From Acidobacteriaceae bacterium (GTDB lineage Bacteria; Acidobacteriota; Terriglobia; Bryobacterales; Bryobacteraceae): a DNA stretch of 22,585 nt. Within the stretch, counting starts at the first letter, position 1. The number at the start of each line of letters is the position of its first letter. The notes beneath the pieces were generated by a model. The model had not been told where the DNA came from and did no database searches. It saw only the letters and a program-made list of their open reading frames with translations. The position numbers were made by a program, and so were the translations under genes. The stretch is taken from the NCBI GenBank assembly GCA_019244945.1, contig JAFASD010000160.1, positions 1 through 22,585 of the forward strand. Direction: 5' to 3'. Positions 1-8,205 of this stretch are shown here, piece after piece.

Positions 1-1536
1 ATCTCCGTTCGGGATTTGTTCTTCAACGTTCCAGCGCGAAAGAAGTTCTTGAGGTCGGATCAGACCGAATTAGCTCATATCGGATCGCTGTTTACGCACT
101 ATAGCCTGGGTCACGCCAACAAGAGATTCGAACTTTATCACGAGGGAAGGGAACTGCTGAGCGTGACTCCGGTCTCGACGTTACGCGATCGCGCATTTCA
201 GGTATTTGGCTCCGAGATCATGCAAGACTTGCTCGATCTGACGCCACGCACCTTCGAGCTGCGCCTGCCGCCGCCGTACATTCCTCCAAGCTCGCGAGCA
301 GTGGTGAGTGCCCCGCCTGAGCCAGAAACAACCACGTTTGTTCTAGAAGGACTCATCTCGGGACCGCAGATTCAAAAACTGAATCGGAATTCAATTTTTC
401 TTTTCGTGAATGGGCGCTTGATTCGCGACAAGGTGATTTTGCATGCACTCTCGGCTGCCTATCACAACCTGATGCCACCCGGCTGTTATCCGTTCGCCTT
501 GTTGTTCCTGAACTGTGATGCGAGCGAGGTGGACGTAAACGTGCATCCCTCAAAGACGGAGGTTCGTTTTCGCCACGGCTCCCTGGTTCACGATTTCGTG
601 CGTGATGCCGTTCGGGAGCTGTTGATGAAGAGCCGTCCGGTTTCGAGCATGCCGCTGCCAAGTTCGCCAGTGGTATCCCGCGGTGAAGCTGGCCATCAGC
701 GTGGAGTTGCTCTTCCATATTCCGAGTTTTCCGCGCTGATGGAAACGGTTGTGCTGGATCCGGAAGCCAGTGAAAGTGAGCATCGGCCTGCAACCGTTTT
801 GCCCGAAGTGATGGTCAGTGAACCGTCTCGCGCTGCTGTGATCCGGGAAACTCCGATCGTTGCCACGCCTGATCGGAAGATCAACCGGGTTCCCGAAACG
901 CACGGCGCGCTCGATCTAATTTCTAGCGAATGGGATCGCGTCGATAGCTTGGCGGCGCTGCCGGACCTGCGACCGCTGGGGCAGCTTCACGATAGTTTCA
1001 TCATTGCCGCGGGCCGCGATGGCCTCTGGATTATCGATCAGCACGTGGCTCACGAACGAGTCTTGTTCGAGCAAGTCCTACGCCACCGCGCAGCAGGCAC
1101 TGTGGAAAGCCAGCAACTGTTGATGCCGCTGGTTGTTCAGCTCACGCCGGGACAGCAGCTCGAATACGCTCGCATTGGAGATGAGCTGAGTGCCCACGGA
1201 TTCGAAACCGAACCGTTTGGGCAACGAACCATCGCGATTAAAGCTGCGCCTGCTGCCGTGGGACCAAGCGATATTGAAAAGGTTATCTTCGAAATCCTGG
1301 AGATCGCTGAAGGGGAGCTGAGGTCAGCGTCACTCGACGACATCAGGAGAAACGTGTGCGCCACGATTGCCTGCAGAGCGGCAATCAAGATCAACACCAA
1401 GCTCGAGCTCAAGAAAATCGATTGGCTTTTGCGATCTCTCGCCGCTTGCGAGTACCCGATGACGTGCCCGCATGGGCGGCCAATCGCTCTCCGGTACAGC
1501 ACCAAAGATATTTTGAAGAGTTTTCAGCGGATATAG
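1..1536 (+). CDS. mutL: DNA mismatch repair protein MutL, C-terminal ~511 residues (5' end outside window)
   Basis: MutL couples MutS mismatch recognition to strand incision and excision. The frame is open from base 1, so about 140 N-terminal residues (most of the GHKL ATPase site) lie outside the window. The visible part opens with the GHKL/MutL box VRDLFFNVPARKKFL (fragment residues 3-17), followed by the S5-like transducer domain with NVHPSKTEVRFR. A variable linker covers roughly residues 205-310. The C-terminal dimerisation domain begins near QLHDSFI. It carries the metal-binding endonuclease motif as DQHVAHERVLFE (from residue 346; usual form DQHA-x2-E-x4-E, so Ala is Val), plus ACRAAIKIN (about 457) and CPHGRP (about 490). 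All three support a nicking-competent MutL of the non-E. coli type. It converges with the Uma2-type gene with a 9-bp gap. Identification is secure; only the start is unknown. Confidence 0.97.
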   Translation: MSVRDLFFNVPARKKFLRSDQTELAHIGSLFTHYSLGHANKRFELYHEGRELLSVTPVSTLRDRAFQVFGSEIMQDLLDLTPRTFELRLPPPYIPPSSRAVVSAPPEPETTTFVLEGLISGPQIQKLNRNSIFLFVNGRLIRDKVILHALSAAYHNLMPPGCYPFALLFLNCDASEVDVNVHPSKTEVRFRHGSLVHDFVRDAVRELLMKSRPVSSMPLPSSPVVSRGEAGHQRGVALPYSEFSALMETVVLDPEASESEHRPATVLPEVMVSEPSRAAVIRETPIVATPDRKINRVPETHGALDLISSEWDRVDSLAALPDLRPLGQLHDSFIIAAGRDGLWIIDQHVAHERVLFEQVLRHRAAGTVESQQLLMPLVVQLTPGQQLEYARIGDELSAHGFETEPFGQRTIAIKAAPAAVGPSDIEKVIFEILEIAEGELRSASLDDIRRNVCATIACRAAIKINTKLELKKIDWLLRSLAACEYPMTCPHGRPIALRYSTKDILKSFQRI

Positions 1537-1545
1537 GTCTTAGAC

Positions 1546-2070
1546 TCAGCAGACCATCTTATCTAGTTCTCCGAACACTTCCGGCAGGGATATTTCGATA
1601 TCTTCGATTTTCAGCGAACTATCCGGGTGAATCCAGGTGGGCTCAGGATGTTCACGTGTCAGCACCCATGCGGTGCGCGCTTCCGGATCGATAATCCAGA
1701 CGTTCTGAATGCCCCAATCCAAGTAGTATTGGGCTTTGGTAAAAAGCTTCTTGAGCAAATCACTCGGGGAGCGGATCTCGACGGCTAATTCGAAGGGCCG
1801 CGTTGGATACGGCTGTTCGAGTGGCTCCCGGCTAGCCACGATGTCAGGAATCGGCTCGGCGTCCCTAACAAGTTTCAATGTCACTTCCGGTGCCGGTCTC
1901 CAGCCATGCCAGTGCAGCATCATCATCAATACACCCTGCAGAGCACCGTGGACTGAATTTGGCAAAGACTTGGGAACTGCTTCGCCGAACCAGTATTCGT
2001 GATACGGCTTTACGTCATCGTAAAGACGATGGAATTCTTCTAATGAGAGAGGAGCAGTTACAGTTGCCAT
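1546..2070 (-). CDS. Uma2 (DUF820) family PD-(D/E)xK nuclease-like protein
   Basis: A 174-aa protein of the Uma2/DUF820 family, which has a restriction-endonuclease-like fold and whose cellular role is poorly known. The family core is visible: PIPDIVAS (Asp76), ELAVEIRSPSD (Glu98 as the second acidic residue), KLFTKAQYYLDWGI (Lys112) and VWIIDPEART (from about 124). That gives a plausible D-E-K catalytic set. The N-terminus SLEEFHRLYDD resembles the usual Uma2 opening. Length is typical for the family (about 170-200 aa). The ATG at 2070 has no recognisable Shine-Dalgarno sequence. The gene lies 49 bp after guaA on the same strand and could be read through from it. No toxin-antitoxin or restriction partner is adjacent, so the target and role are unknown. 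Confidence 0.9.
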   Translation of the reverse strand: MATVTAPLSLEEFHRLYDDVKPYHEYWFGEAVPKSLPNSVHGALQGVLMMMLHWHGWRPAPEVTLKLVRDAEPIPDIVASREPLEQPYPTRPFELAVEIRSPSDLLKKLFTKAQYYLDWGIQNVWIIDPEARTAWVLTREHPEPTWIHPDSSLKIEDIEISLPEVFGELDKMVC

Positions 2071-2119
2071 ATGAGGAACGAGTGTTATTGCGCGGCCAGC
2101 GCCAGATTCGTCTCGGGCA

Positions 2120-3877
2120 TCACTCCCATTCTATAGTTCCAGGAGGCTTGCTGGTCAGATCGTACAGCACTGCTGCGATCTCGCGAGTTTGAAGGAGTCG
2201 CGTCGTGAGCTGCTGAAGCATTTGCTGCTCCATTAGAACCACGTCGGCGGTCATGCCATCCAGAGAATTGATGGGCCGCAGCACAATCGATTCGCGCGCC
2301 TCATTTGTCCCGATCGGGAGAAGAACAACGGGGAATTGCCAAACCTGCTCTTCGAATCCAGTTTCAGTGCAGAACGAGCGCACAATTGCATCCGCCTCGC
2401 GGAGGAGATCCAATCGCTTCTTGGTGATCGAGCTTTCGAAGCTCCGCATCGACGCGAGGGGCCAGTTCGATCCACAGAGTGCGACGACCCGATTGATATC
2501 CGGCGAGCTGTTGATGAGAGCCGTCGCTATATTTCGAATATCTTCAAGAGCGGGATTGCGCGCCAAACACAGCACGTTGCGATAGCTACGCGCATCGCCC
2601 TGCACGCCGACCGATCGCAACGGCAGAAGGAAACCATTCGGTGTCTCCGTGACTTGGGCTTCGACCTCGGAACATAAACAGCGGATCGCGAGACCGGGGC
2701 CCGGGAAGGGATGACGCGAAAGAAATTTGGTTGAAATGCCAAGCTCGCGTCCGATCTCCCGAACTTCATCTTTATAGAAGGGCGTTAGAGGTTCGATAAT
2801 GCGGCCGCTATCGATGAGGGCCTGAACACCGGCAACGCGATTGTGATGGGTCTTGATGAGATCGGCCTTCGCGGTTCCTCCGGATTCAATGGTATCCGGA
2901 TAGATCGTGCCTTGGCCGAGAACCCAATGACCATCGAGAAAGTGTTCGGTCATCAGGATCCGTTCTTGCACTCTGACAAATTCCTCGCCGATTGCGCAGC
3001 GTTTTTGCTCGGGATCTTGCAACCCATCGAGAGCGGCGAGGAACTCATCTTCGGCCGAGTCGACGAGAAAGTGGGTGGCGCCGAGTTCTTGAAAAATGCT
3101 GCGAACCAACTCGGTCTCGCCTTTGCGCATGAGCCCCGTGTCAACGTAGATGCCGTACACGCGATCCGGGCCTAGAGCTCGTAGGCAAAGCGTATAGGCG
3201 ACGGTCGAATCGACACCGCCGCTCACGAAGAAAAAGATGTTTCGATCGCGGGCGACCGCACGAATCTGCTCTTCCACGGCCGGCACGCGCCGGGAAATAT
3301 CCCAATCTTTCGATGCGCCGCAGATATCGAAGACAAAATTTTCCAGGATACGCATGCCCGCATGGGTATGCACCACTTCGGGATGGAATTGAATGCCGAA
3401 AAGCTTCCGCCCCGGGTCGGACATCGCGGCGACGCCTGATATTTCCGTTGACCCCGTGACGCGGAAGCCGGCGGGAACAGAGGCAACGGTATCAAAATGG
3501 CTCATCCAGATTTGCGAATGCTCGACGCCGTTCCACAGGGCGTCTTGGCAGGTGACGTTCAGGTGCGCGATGCCATACTCACCGCGCTCTCCTTTCAGAA
3601 CTCTGCCCCCGAGATGTTTCGCGAGTAGTTGGTGGCCGTAGCAGATACCGAGTACGGGTGTGCCGAGCGCAAGCATTTTTGGATCAATGTCGGGACTGCC
3701 GGGTGCGCATACGCTGGCGGGGCCGCCCGAGATGATGATGCCCTTTCGCGTGGCTAAGTCCGCCGCGGGCGTATCACTCGGTTGCACGTCCGCAAAAACG
3801 CCCAATTCGCGGACACGACGGGCTATCAGATGAGTGTACTGGCCGCCGGTATCAAGAACCGTTATTTGTGGGTGCAC
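2120..3877 (-). CDS. guaA: GMP synthase (glutamine-hydrolysing), long eukaryotic-like form
   Basis: Converts XMP to GMP using ATP and glutamine in the cytoplasm, the last step of guanine nucleotide synthesis. The N-terminal class I amidotransferase has Cys79 in GICYGHQ and His165/Glu167 in QFHPEVVHT. The ATP-pyrophosphatase P-loop is SGGVDST (219-225), and the protein ends in KPPGTIEWE. At 585 aa it is about 60 residues longer than the usual bacterial enzyme (about 525). The extra length is in the dimerisation region: a first LPLRSVGVQGDARSY block (418-432) is followed by NRVV and LREADAI segments and a second block, PVVLLPIG...SIVLRP (about 522-541). This order matches eukaryotic GMP synthetase. 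The GTG start leaves a 30-bp gap to the S41 peptidase upstream. It is the first start that keeps the conserved ITVLDTGGQYTHL beginning; no strong ribosome binding site is seen. Confidence 0.97.
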   Translation of the reverse strand: MHPQITVLDTGGQYTHLIARRVRELGVFADVQPSDTPAADLATRKGIIISGGPASVCAPGSPDIDPKMLALGTPVLGICYGHQLLAKHLGGRVLKGERGEYGIAHLNVTCQDALWNGVEHSQIWMSHFDTVASVPAGFRVTGSTEISGVAAMSDPGRKLFGIQFHPEVVHTHAGMRILENFVFDICGASKDWDISRRVPAVEEQIRAVARDRNIFFFVSGGVDSTVAYTLCLRALGPDRVYGIYVDTGLMRKGETELVRSIFQELGATHFLVDSAEDEFLAALDGLQDPEQKRCAIGEEFVRVQERILMTEHFLDGHWVLGQGTIYPDTIESGGTAKADLIKTHHNRVAGVQALIDSGRIIEPLTPFYKDEVREIGRELGISTKFLSRHPFPGPGLAIRCLCSEVEAQVTETPNGFLLPLRSVGVQGDARSYRNVLCLARNPALEDIRNIATALINSSPDINRVVALCGSNWPLASMRSFESSITKKRLDLLREADAIVRSFCTETGFEEQVWQFPVVLLPIGTNEARESIVLRPINSLDGMTADVVLMEQQMLQQLTTRLLQTREIAAVLYDLTSKPPGTIEWE

Positions 3878-3907
3878 CGCGTGGCGCTTGCCGTGAGAGC
3901 CTTGGCG

Positions 3908-5530
3908 TTATCGGAGGCTCGCTCTCTGTTTCTCATACCTGGCCTTCGATTCCGCCAAGAGGTGCGCTGCTTTCGGCATGGCTTCGACGGCTTTCTGCAC
4001 TTCCGGATCCTGTTCGACTGCGACTTTTTGGGAGTCTTCGTAGCTGAAAGCAGTAATGTACAATTCCGTTCGCAACTGATCCCGCAGCCAGCTATGGTCA
4101 CGAGTCCAATCCGCTTCCGTGAATTGTACTCCTTGCTTCATCAGATAGTCGTGGAAATCATTGAGCACCCCTTCATCGGGGATCCATCCTTGTGGCAGCT
4201 TTGCATCGTGTCCCGCGAAGTAGTGACCGGCGTAATTGAAGAATGAGTTCTTACGCAGAACGTTGATTTCGAACAAATCGAGCTTCGGTGTTGGGAAGTT
4301 CTCATCCGGAGTAATGCCGCCTCCGCCATAGACAGTGCGGCCCAGATCGGTTTGCTTAACATCCATGGGGTCCTTCACGTCGCCACGCTTGCCGTAGTAA
4401 TAATCCAGAAAAGAAATGTTCGAATAATTGCGCTGAATTAAACGCCCGCTGGGAGTGTAATAGTGCTGAGTGGTGAGCGCAAGTCCGGTGTTATCGCTGA
4501 GCGGATAAACCGTCTGAACCAATCCTTTTCCAAACGTGGTTTCTCCGAGAATCCAGGCGCGATCATGGTCCTGTAAAGCGCCGGCCACAATCTCCGCCGC
4601 GGACGCCGAGTAGCGGTTCACGAGCACAACAACTGGATAATTTTCCCCGTATTGGCTCCCTCTGGCAAGGTACGGCTTTTCAGAATAAGCGCGTCCTTTG
4701 TGCGAAACCACGACTTGCCCGCGATCCAGCCAATGTCCCGCGACGGCAACTCCTTCCTGAAGGAGCCCACCCGGATTTTCCCGAAGGTCGAGAATTAGGC
4801 CACGGATGTTCTGTTCCCCGAGTGTCTTCAGGTTTTCTTCGATCTCTTTGCTGGTGGTTTCCGTGAACTGCTGAACCCGCATGAACGCGATGCCCGGCTT
4901 GACCCAGAAAGCTTCATCCACGCTATTCCGGGGGATCTCATCCCGAACCAGATTGAAAGTGATCGGCTTTGCCACGCCCTCACGGTTAACAACAACCTGA
5001 ACCTTGGTCCCTTTCGGCCCGCGCAGCATGTCCGCAATTTCCGTGCTGGTGAGCGTATCGACGCGCTTATCGTTCACCTCTATCAGAACGTCACCGGGTC
5101 GAATGCCCGCGCGATATGCGGGCGTTCCGCCGAAAGGATGTATGACGATGGTCTTGCCCGTGCGAGGTTGCGGACCAATAGTCATTCCCACGCCGAAATA
5201 TCTGCCGTGCTGCTCCTCGCGAAGGCCGGCAAAATCTTTCGGATCGAAGAAATTTGAGTGCGGATCGAGCGTCCGCAGCATACCTGGAATGGCGCCCTTA
5301 TATATAGCTTTATCGGGTGAAAGCTTGTCCGCGTAATTCTGGTCGATGATGTCGTAAATCCTCGTGAAGGATTCGATGCTCGATTTGACGGCTTCATCCG
5401 AACCCGAGGCGGCATTCTTTTGCGGGGCGGCGGAAACGCTCTGGGCGCCCGGCCCGAATAGTCCCGCGAATAAAGCAGAGGCTAATAAAAAGACAGGGAT
5501 AATGAGATAGTAACGGCGTTGGGACGGCAA
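3908..5530 (-). CDS. S41 family C-terminal processing peptidase (Ctp/Prc type), exported
   Basis: A periplasmic or membrane-anchored serine protease of the tail-specific (CtpA/Prc) family, which trims or degrades proteins from their C-termini. An N-terminal hydrophobic signal/anchor (about residues 7-34) is followed by an acidic linker, a PDZ domain (about 112-195, with AGIRPGDVLIEVN), and the S41 core with LILDLRENPGG. Catalytic Ser310 lies in RYSASAAE and Lys335 in TFGKGLVQ, the usual 25 residues apart. A C-terminal extension of about 190 residues includes a GGGITPDE segment common in this family. The TTG start is supported by GGAGGT four bases upstream (5535-5540). A -10-like TATACT lies just upstream. 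It heads the minus-strand group with guaA 30 bp downstream. Confidence 0.95.
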   Translation of the reverse strand: MPSQRRYYLIIPVFLLASALFAGLFGPGAQSVSAAPQKNAASGSDEAVKSSIESFTRIYDIIDQNYADKLSPDKAIYKGAIPGMLRTLDPHSNFFDPKDFAGLREEQHGRYFGVGMTIGPQPRTGKTIVIHPFGGTPAYRAGIRPGDVLIEVNDKRVDTLTSTEIADMLRGPKGTKVQVVVNREGVAKPITFNLVRDEIPRNSVDEAFWVKPGIAFMRVQQFTETTSKEIEENLKTLGEQNIRGLILDLRENPGGLLQEGVAVAGHWLDRGQVVVSHKGRAYSEKPYLARGSQYGENYPVVVLVNRYSASAAEIVAGALQDHDRAWILGETTFGKGLVQTVYPLSDNTGLALTTQHYYTPSGRLIQRNYSNISFLDYYYGKRGDVKDPMDVKQTDLGRTVYGGGGITPDENFPTPKLDLFEINVLRKNSFFNYAGHYFAGHDAKLPQGWIPDEGVLNDFHDYLMKQGVQFTEADWTRDHSWLRDQLRTELYITAFSYEDSQKVAVEQDPEVQKAVEAMPKAAHLLAESKARYEKQRASLR

Positions 5531-5552
5531 GCCGACCTCCAGGTATGCTCCC

Positions 5553-5558
5553 AGTATA
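5553..5558 (-). promoter_or_regulatory. Possible -10 element for the S41 peptidase transcript
   Basis: Read on the minus strand the hexamer is TATACT, five of six matches to TATAAT, ending 22 bases before the TTG start. No good -35 hexamer lies at 16-18 bp spacing, so this is a weak call resting on the -10 alone. Confidence 0.25.
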
Positions 5559-5645
5559 GACGTTTGACGCCACAGGAAGTTTGAGAAGCGCTAACCCGGC
5601 GTCCTACTCTTATGCTGGACACGAGATTTCGGAATGCGTTTTCCT

Positions 5646-5674
5646 TTGACGGCGCCGACCATTCCAGTTAAAAT
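5646..5674 (+). promoter_or_regulatory. Sigma70-type promoter for the 5802-8169 gene group
   Basis: TTGACG (5646-5651) and TAAAAT (5669-5674) are separated by exactly 17 bp, each matching five of six consensus bases. Transcription would start near 5681, giving a leader of about 120 bases before ATG 5802. The promoter sits inside the upstream part of a longer open frame that begins at 5634, which argues that this part is not translated. Confidence 0.55.
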
Positions 5675-5801
5675 CGTTTCATCCGTTTATAAGGACAGCG
5701 TGCCGAGCCTTTTTTATCCAGGTTCACCGAAAAAGACCTATATTTTGCCACGAAATATCGCGGCAATTCAGGCTATTTCTGACGGTCAGGGTCATACCCG
5801 C

Positions 5802-5972
5802 ATGGGAACTATCCTGCAACTCCCAGAAGGCACGCAGGTGGATGTCTGCGGCGACGGTTTCAATGATCGGACGGTCAAAGTGTCATGCCAGAGCGGGTTC
5901 TACTTCATCTTCTTAGAGGACGTGGAAGCCGCCGTTCCCGTAAGCGCGCGAACCCAGGCAGCTGCCGGTTGA
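5802..5972 (+). CDS. Small conserved-looking hypothetical protein (~56 aa)
   Basis: No function is recognised. The protein begins MGTILQLPEGTQVDVCG and continues with a GFNDRTVKV...FYFIFLEDVE pattern. This suggests a compact beta-rich domain with two cysteines and no signal peptide or membrane segment. The frame stays open upstream to ATG 5634 (112 aa) and GTG 5700 (90 aa, with AAGGA nearby). ATG 5802 is preferred for two reasons: a good promoter overlaps 5646-5674, and codon third positions between 5700 and 5801 are AT-rich compared with the part after 5802. The ribosome binding site is weak (AGG about 11 bases upstream). Its stop TGA (5970-5972) overlaps the GAGG ribosome binding site of the MFS gene, so the two are probably co-transcribed and translationally linked. 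Confidence 0.6.
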   Translation: MGTILQLPEGTQVDVCGDGFNDRTVKVSCQSGFYFIFLEDVEAAVPVSARTQAAAG

Positions 5973-5979
5973 GGCATGG

Positions 5980-7266
5980 TTGCGGGTTCGCTGGCTTCTC
6001 ATTGGCTGGATATTCGTAATCAGCGCAATCGCTTACCTGGATCGCGTGAACGTTTCCATCGCGGCCAAGGCGATCGCGACTGATTTTCATCTCAATTACA
6101 TCGAATTCGGCTGGGTCCAGAGCGCGTTCGTACTGGGCTACGCACTGTTCCAGGCGCCCGGAGGAAGAATTGCAGATCGCCTGGGTCCGCGAATTGTGCT
6201 GACTGCCGGAGTGATCTGGTGGGGAGTATTCACAGTGCTGATCACAATTTTGCCCTCTGGATCGAGAAGCGCATTATGGCTTCTGATCGCAGTTCGTTTC
6301 GGTCTGGGCATTGGAGAAGCCGTAGTATATCCAGCTTCGAATTGCATCGTTGCCTCATGGGTACCTGCTGCCGAGCGCGGCGTCGCCAATGGACTCATTT
6401 TTGCTGGGGTAGGATTCGGGGCTGGTCTAACCTCGCCTCTCATCACGTACATCCTTATTCATCATGGCTGGCGCGCAGCCTTCTGGTGCAGCGCGGCGCT
6501 CGGGCTGGCGGCAGGGACCGTCTGGTATATCCTCGCACGCGACACACCGGGGGGGCACCCGTGGGTCTCAACGCAGGAGCAACAGGAAATTACGGCGGGA
6601 ATTTCTGGAGCCTTGCCGACCGTGGAAAGCCATCGGCTCTCGTGGGGCGAGATTTTCGGAAACCGGGATATTCTCGCCGTTAGTTTCAGCTATTTCACCT
6701 ACGGATATGCCGCCTATATTTTCTTTAGCTGGTTCTTTGTTTATCTGAATGACGTTCGGGGTCTGAACCTGCGGGATAGCTCGCATTACACAATGCTGCC
6801 GTTTTTGGCGATGGCTCTGGGCTCGCCTCTCGGCGGCTGGATTAGTGACTGGATCACGCGGAGGCGCGGTAAGCGACTCGGGCGCTGCGGGATAGCAGTT
6901 GCCGGGATCGCCTGCTCAGCGGTTTTCATAGCGCTCGGCACGCTATGTGATGATGCTCGCGTAGCCACCATCATTCTCGCGGGCGGCGCGGGAGCGCTCT
7001 ACTTATCCCAGAGTGCGTTTTGGTCCGTAAGCGCGGATATCGGAAGGCGGTCTGCCGGTTCCGTGTCTGGCGTGATGAATATGGGAGGCCAATTTGGCGG
7101 AGCACTGACCGCATCACTCAGCCCGGCAATCGCCAGCCATTTCGGTTGGAGCGCATCCTTTCTTACGGCGGCAGGTCTATGCGCTTGCGGCGCCCTTGCC
7201 TGGCTTTTCGTCGATCCGGAATCCAATCGCGCGGATCGCAAACCAACTGCGTTGAAACATTTCTAA
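5980..7266 (+). CDS. MFS transporter, anion:cation symporter (ACS)-type
   Basis: A 428-aa inner-membrane transporter of the major facilitator superfamily with about 12 hydrophobic segments in two halves. The N-terminal AYLDRVNVSIA signature in TM1 and motif A, GRIADRLGPRIVL, between TM2 and TM3 fit the ACS family (organic anions such as sugar acids, with H+ or Na+). The matching second-half loop is GGWISDWITRRRGKR. The substrate cannot be told from the sequence, and no catabolic gene is adjacent to suggest one. The TTG start at 5980 is chosen because GAGG (5971-5974) sits five bases upstream; an ATG at 5976 is out of frame. The K+-channel-like gene follows after 21 bp, so the three genes probably form one transcript. 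Confidence 0.92.
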   Translation: MRVRWLLIGWIFVISAIAYLDRVNVSIAAKAIATDFHLNYIEFGWVQSAFVLGYALFQAPGGRIADRLGPRIVLTAGVIWWGVFTVLITILPSGSRSALWLLIAVRFGLGIGEAVVYPASNCIVASWVPAAERGVANGLIFAGVGFGAGLTSPLITYILIHHGWRAAFWCSAALGLAAGTVWYILARDTPGGHPWVSTQEQQEITAGISGALPTVESHRLSWGEIFGNRDILAVSFSYFTYGYAAYIFFSWFFVYLNDVRGLNLRDSSHYTMLPFLAMALGSPLGGWISDWITRRRGKRLGRCGIAVAGIACSAVFIALGTLCDDARVATIILAGGAGALYLSQSAFWSVSADIGRRSAGSVSGVMNMGGQFGGALTASLSPAIASHFGWSASFLTAAGLCACGALAWLFVDPESNRADRKPTALKHF

Positions 7267-7287
7267 TCGAACCGGATCTGGTCTCAC

Positions 7288-8169
7288 GTGCGCGCGCTCT
7301 GCATCGCTGTGGCGGGCATTTTCATCGTTGGATTCGCGTTACTAGAAGTGTTTCGCGATCTTTTCCATCCGAGCTTGACGGGATCACTCAGCGATTTCGT
7401 AGCCCGAAGCACGTTTCGTCTATTTCGTCGCTGGCCGTCAAAGCTTTCGCTCGCCGGGCCGCTTTCCCTCGTCATTGTCATTCTTTGCTGGGTTCTGCTG
7501 CTGGGTGGCGGATTTGCGCTCATTTACTGGAGCGCATTTCCGGCCGGATTCCGAACGTTCAACGGACAAAGTCCTGACACGGGGACCGGATTCCAAACCA
7601 TGCTCTATTTCTCTTTTGAAGCACTGACGACGCTGGGTCTCGGAGATCCACTCCCACAGGCGAATTGGTTGCGATTGTTGGCCACCCTTGAAGCCTTAAT
7701 CGGTTTTGCGCTCGTCACGGCCAGCGTTTCTTGGATCGTCCTTCTTTATCCGGCCCTCGGGCGAATGCGAGCTCTAGCCCGGCGCGCCTCTATTTTGGCG
7801 AGAGCGGAGCGAAACTCCGGCGTTCGCCTGGTTTCAGACGGCGTGCAGTACTTGCTGGGCGATCTCGCACTCGACGTCATTCGAACTCGGGTGGATTTTA
7901 TCCACTTCCCGATCATTTATTACTTCCATGCGGATCACAGGCGCTCGTCTCTGGCGGAGAGTCTTCGGCATCTGATGCAGTTTGCCGAATCGGGAGCGCA
8001 GGCGGAAGCGCCGGACCGCGTGCGTCTCGCTTCGGCAACGCTTCGTGCAGCACTCGACGATTTGGCTGCCGTCTTAGCAGACCGCTTCGTTCAATCTGAT
8101 CCCAAAGATACGGTGGCAGTGTTCCGCAAATATGCCGAAGATCATCTGACCTCGATCGTCGCGCCTTGA
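7288..8169 (+). CDS. Two-pore-helix ion channel family membrane protein (K+ channel-like)
   Basis: A 293-aa membrane protein with hydrophobic segments at about 4-21, 57-82 and 129-154. The pore-loop pattern is FEALTTLGLGDPLP (110-123) just before the last segment, the arrangement of the Ion_trans_2 potassium channel family. The filter reads TLGLGD rather than TVGYGD, so conductance and selectivity are uncertain. The last ~135 residues form a soluble, probably cytoplasmic, mostly helical domain with no recognised RCK/TrkA-N nucleotide-binding motif. The GTG start is the first in frame, 21 bp after the MFS stop, with only a weak ribosome binding site. It converges with the Nif3-like gene across 36 bp with no clear terminator. 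Confidence 0.75.
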   Translation: MRALCIAVAGIFIVGFALLEVFRDLFHPSLTGSLSDFVARSTFRLFRRWPSKLSLAGPLSLVIVILCWVLLLGGGFALIYWSAFPAGFRTFNGQSPDTGTGFQTMLYFSFEALTTLGLGDPLPQANWLRLLATLEALIGFALVTASVSWIVLLYPALGRMRALARRASILARAERNSGVRLVSDGVQYLLGDLALDVIRTRVDFIHFPIIYYFHADHRRSSLAESLRHLMQFAESGAQAEAPDRVRLASATLRAALDDLAAVLADRFVQSDPKDTVAVFRKYAEDHLTSIVAP

Positions 8170-8205
8170 CCGTTCGACATTGCTAGCTCACAGAGCAGCG
8201 CTTTG

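Larger units (their letters stand above)
5531..5801. other. Divergent region between the S41 peptidase and the small hypothetical gene
   Basis: About 270 bp. It contains the S41 ribosome binding site (5535-5540), a -10-like element for the minus strand and a well-spaced plus-strand promoter at 5646-5674. A leader of about 120 bases follows. No obvious hairpin, riboswitch class or tRNA was recognised. Confidence 0.5.

Noticed and set aside
1546..2070. Uma2-type protein as part of a toxin-antitoxin or defence island
   Set aside because: Neighbours are mutL and guaA housekeeping genes; no partner, transposase or other defence gene is present.
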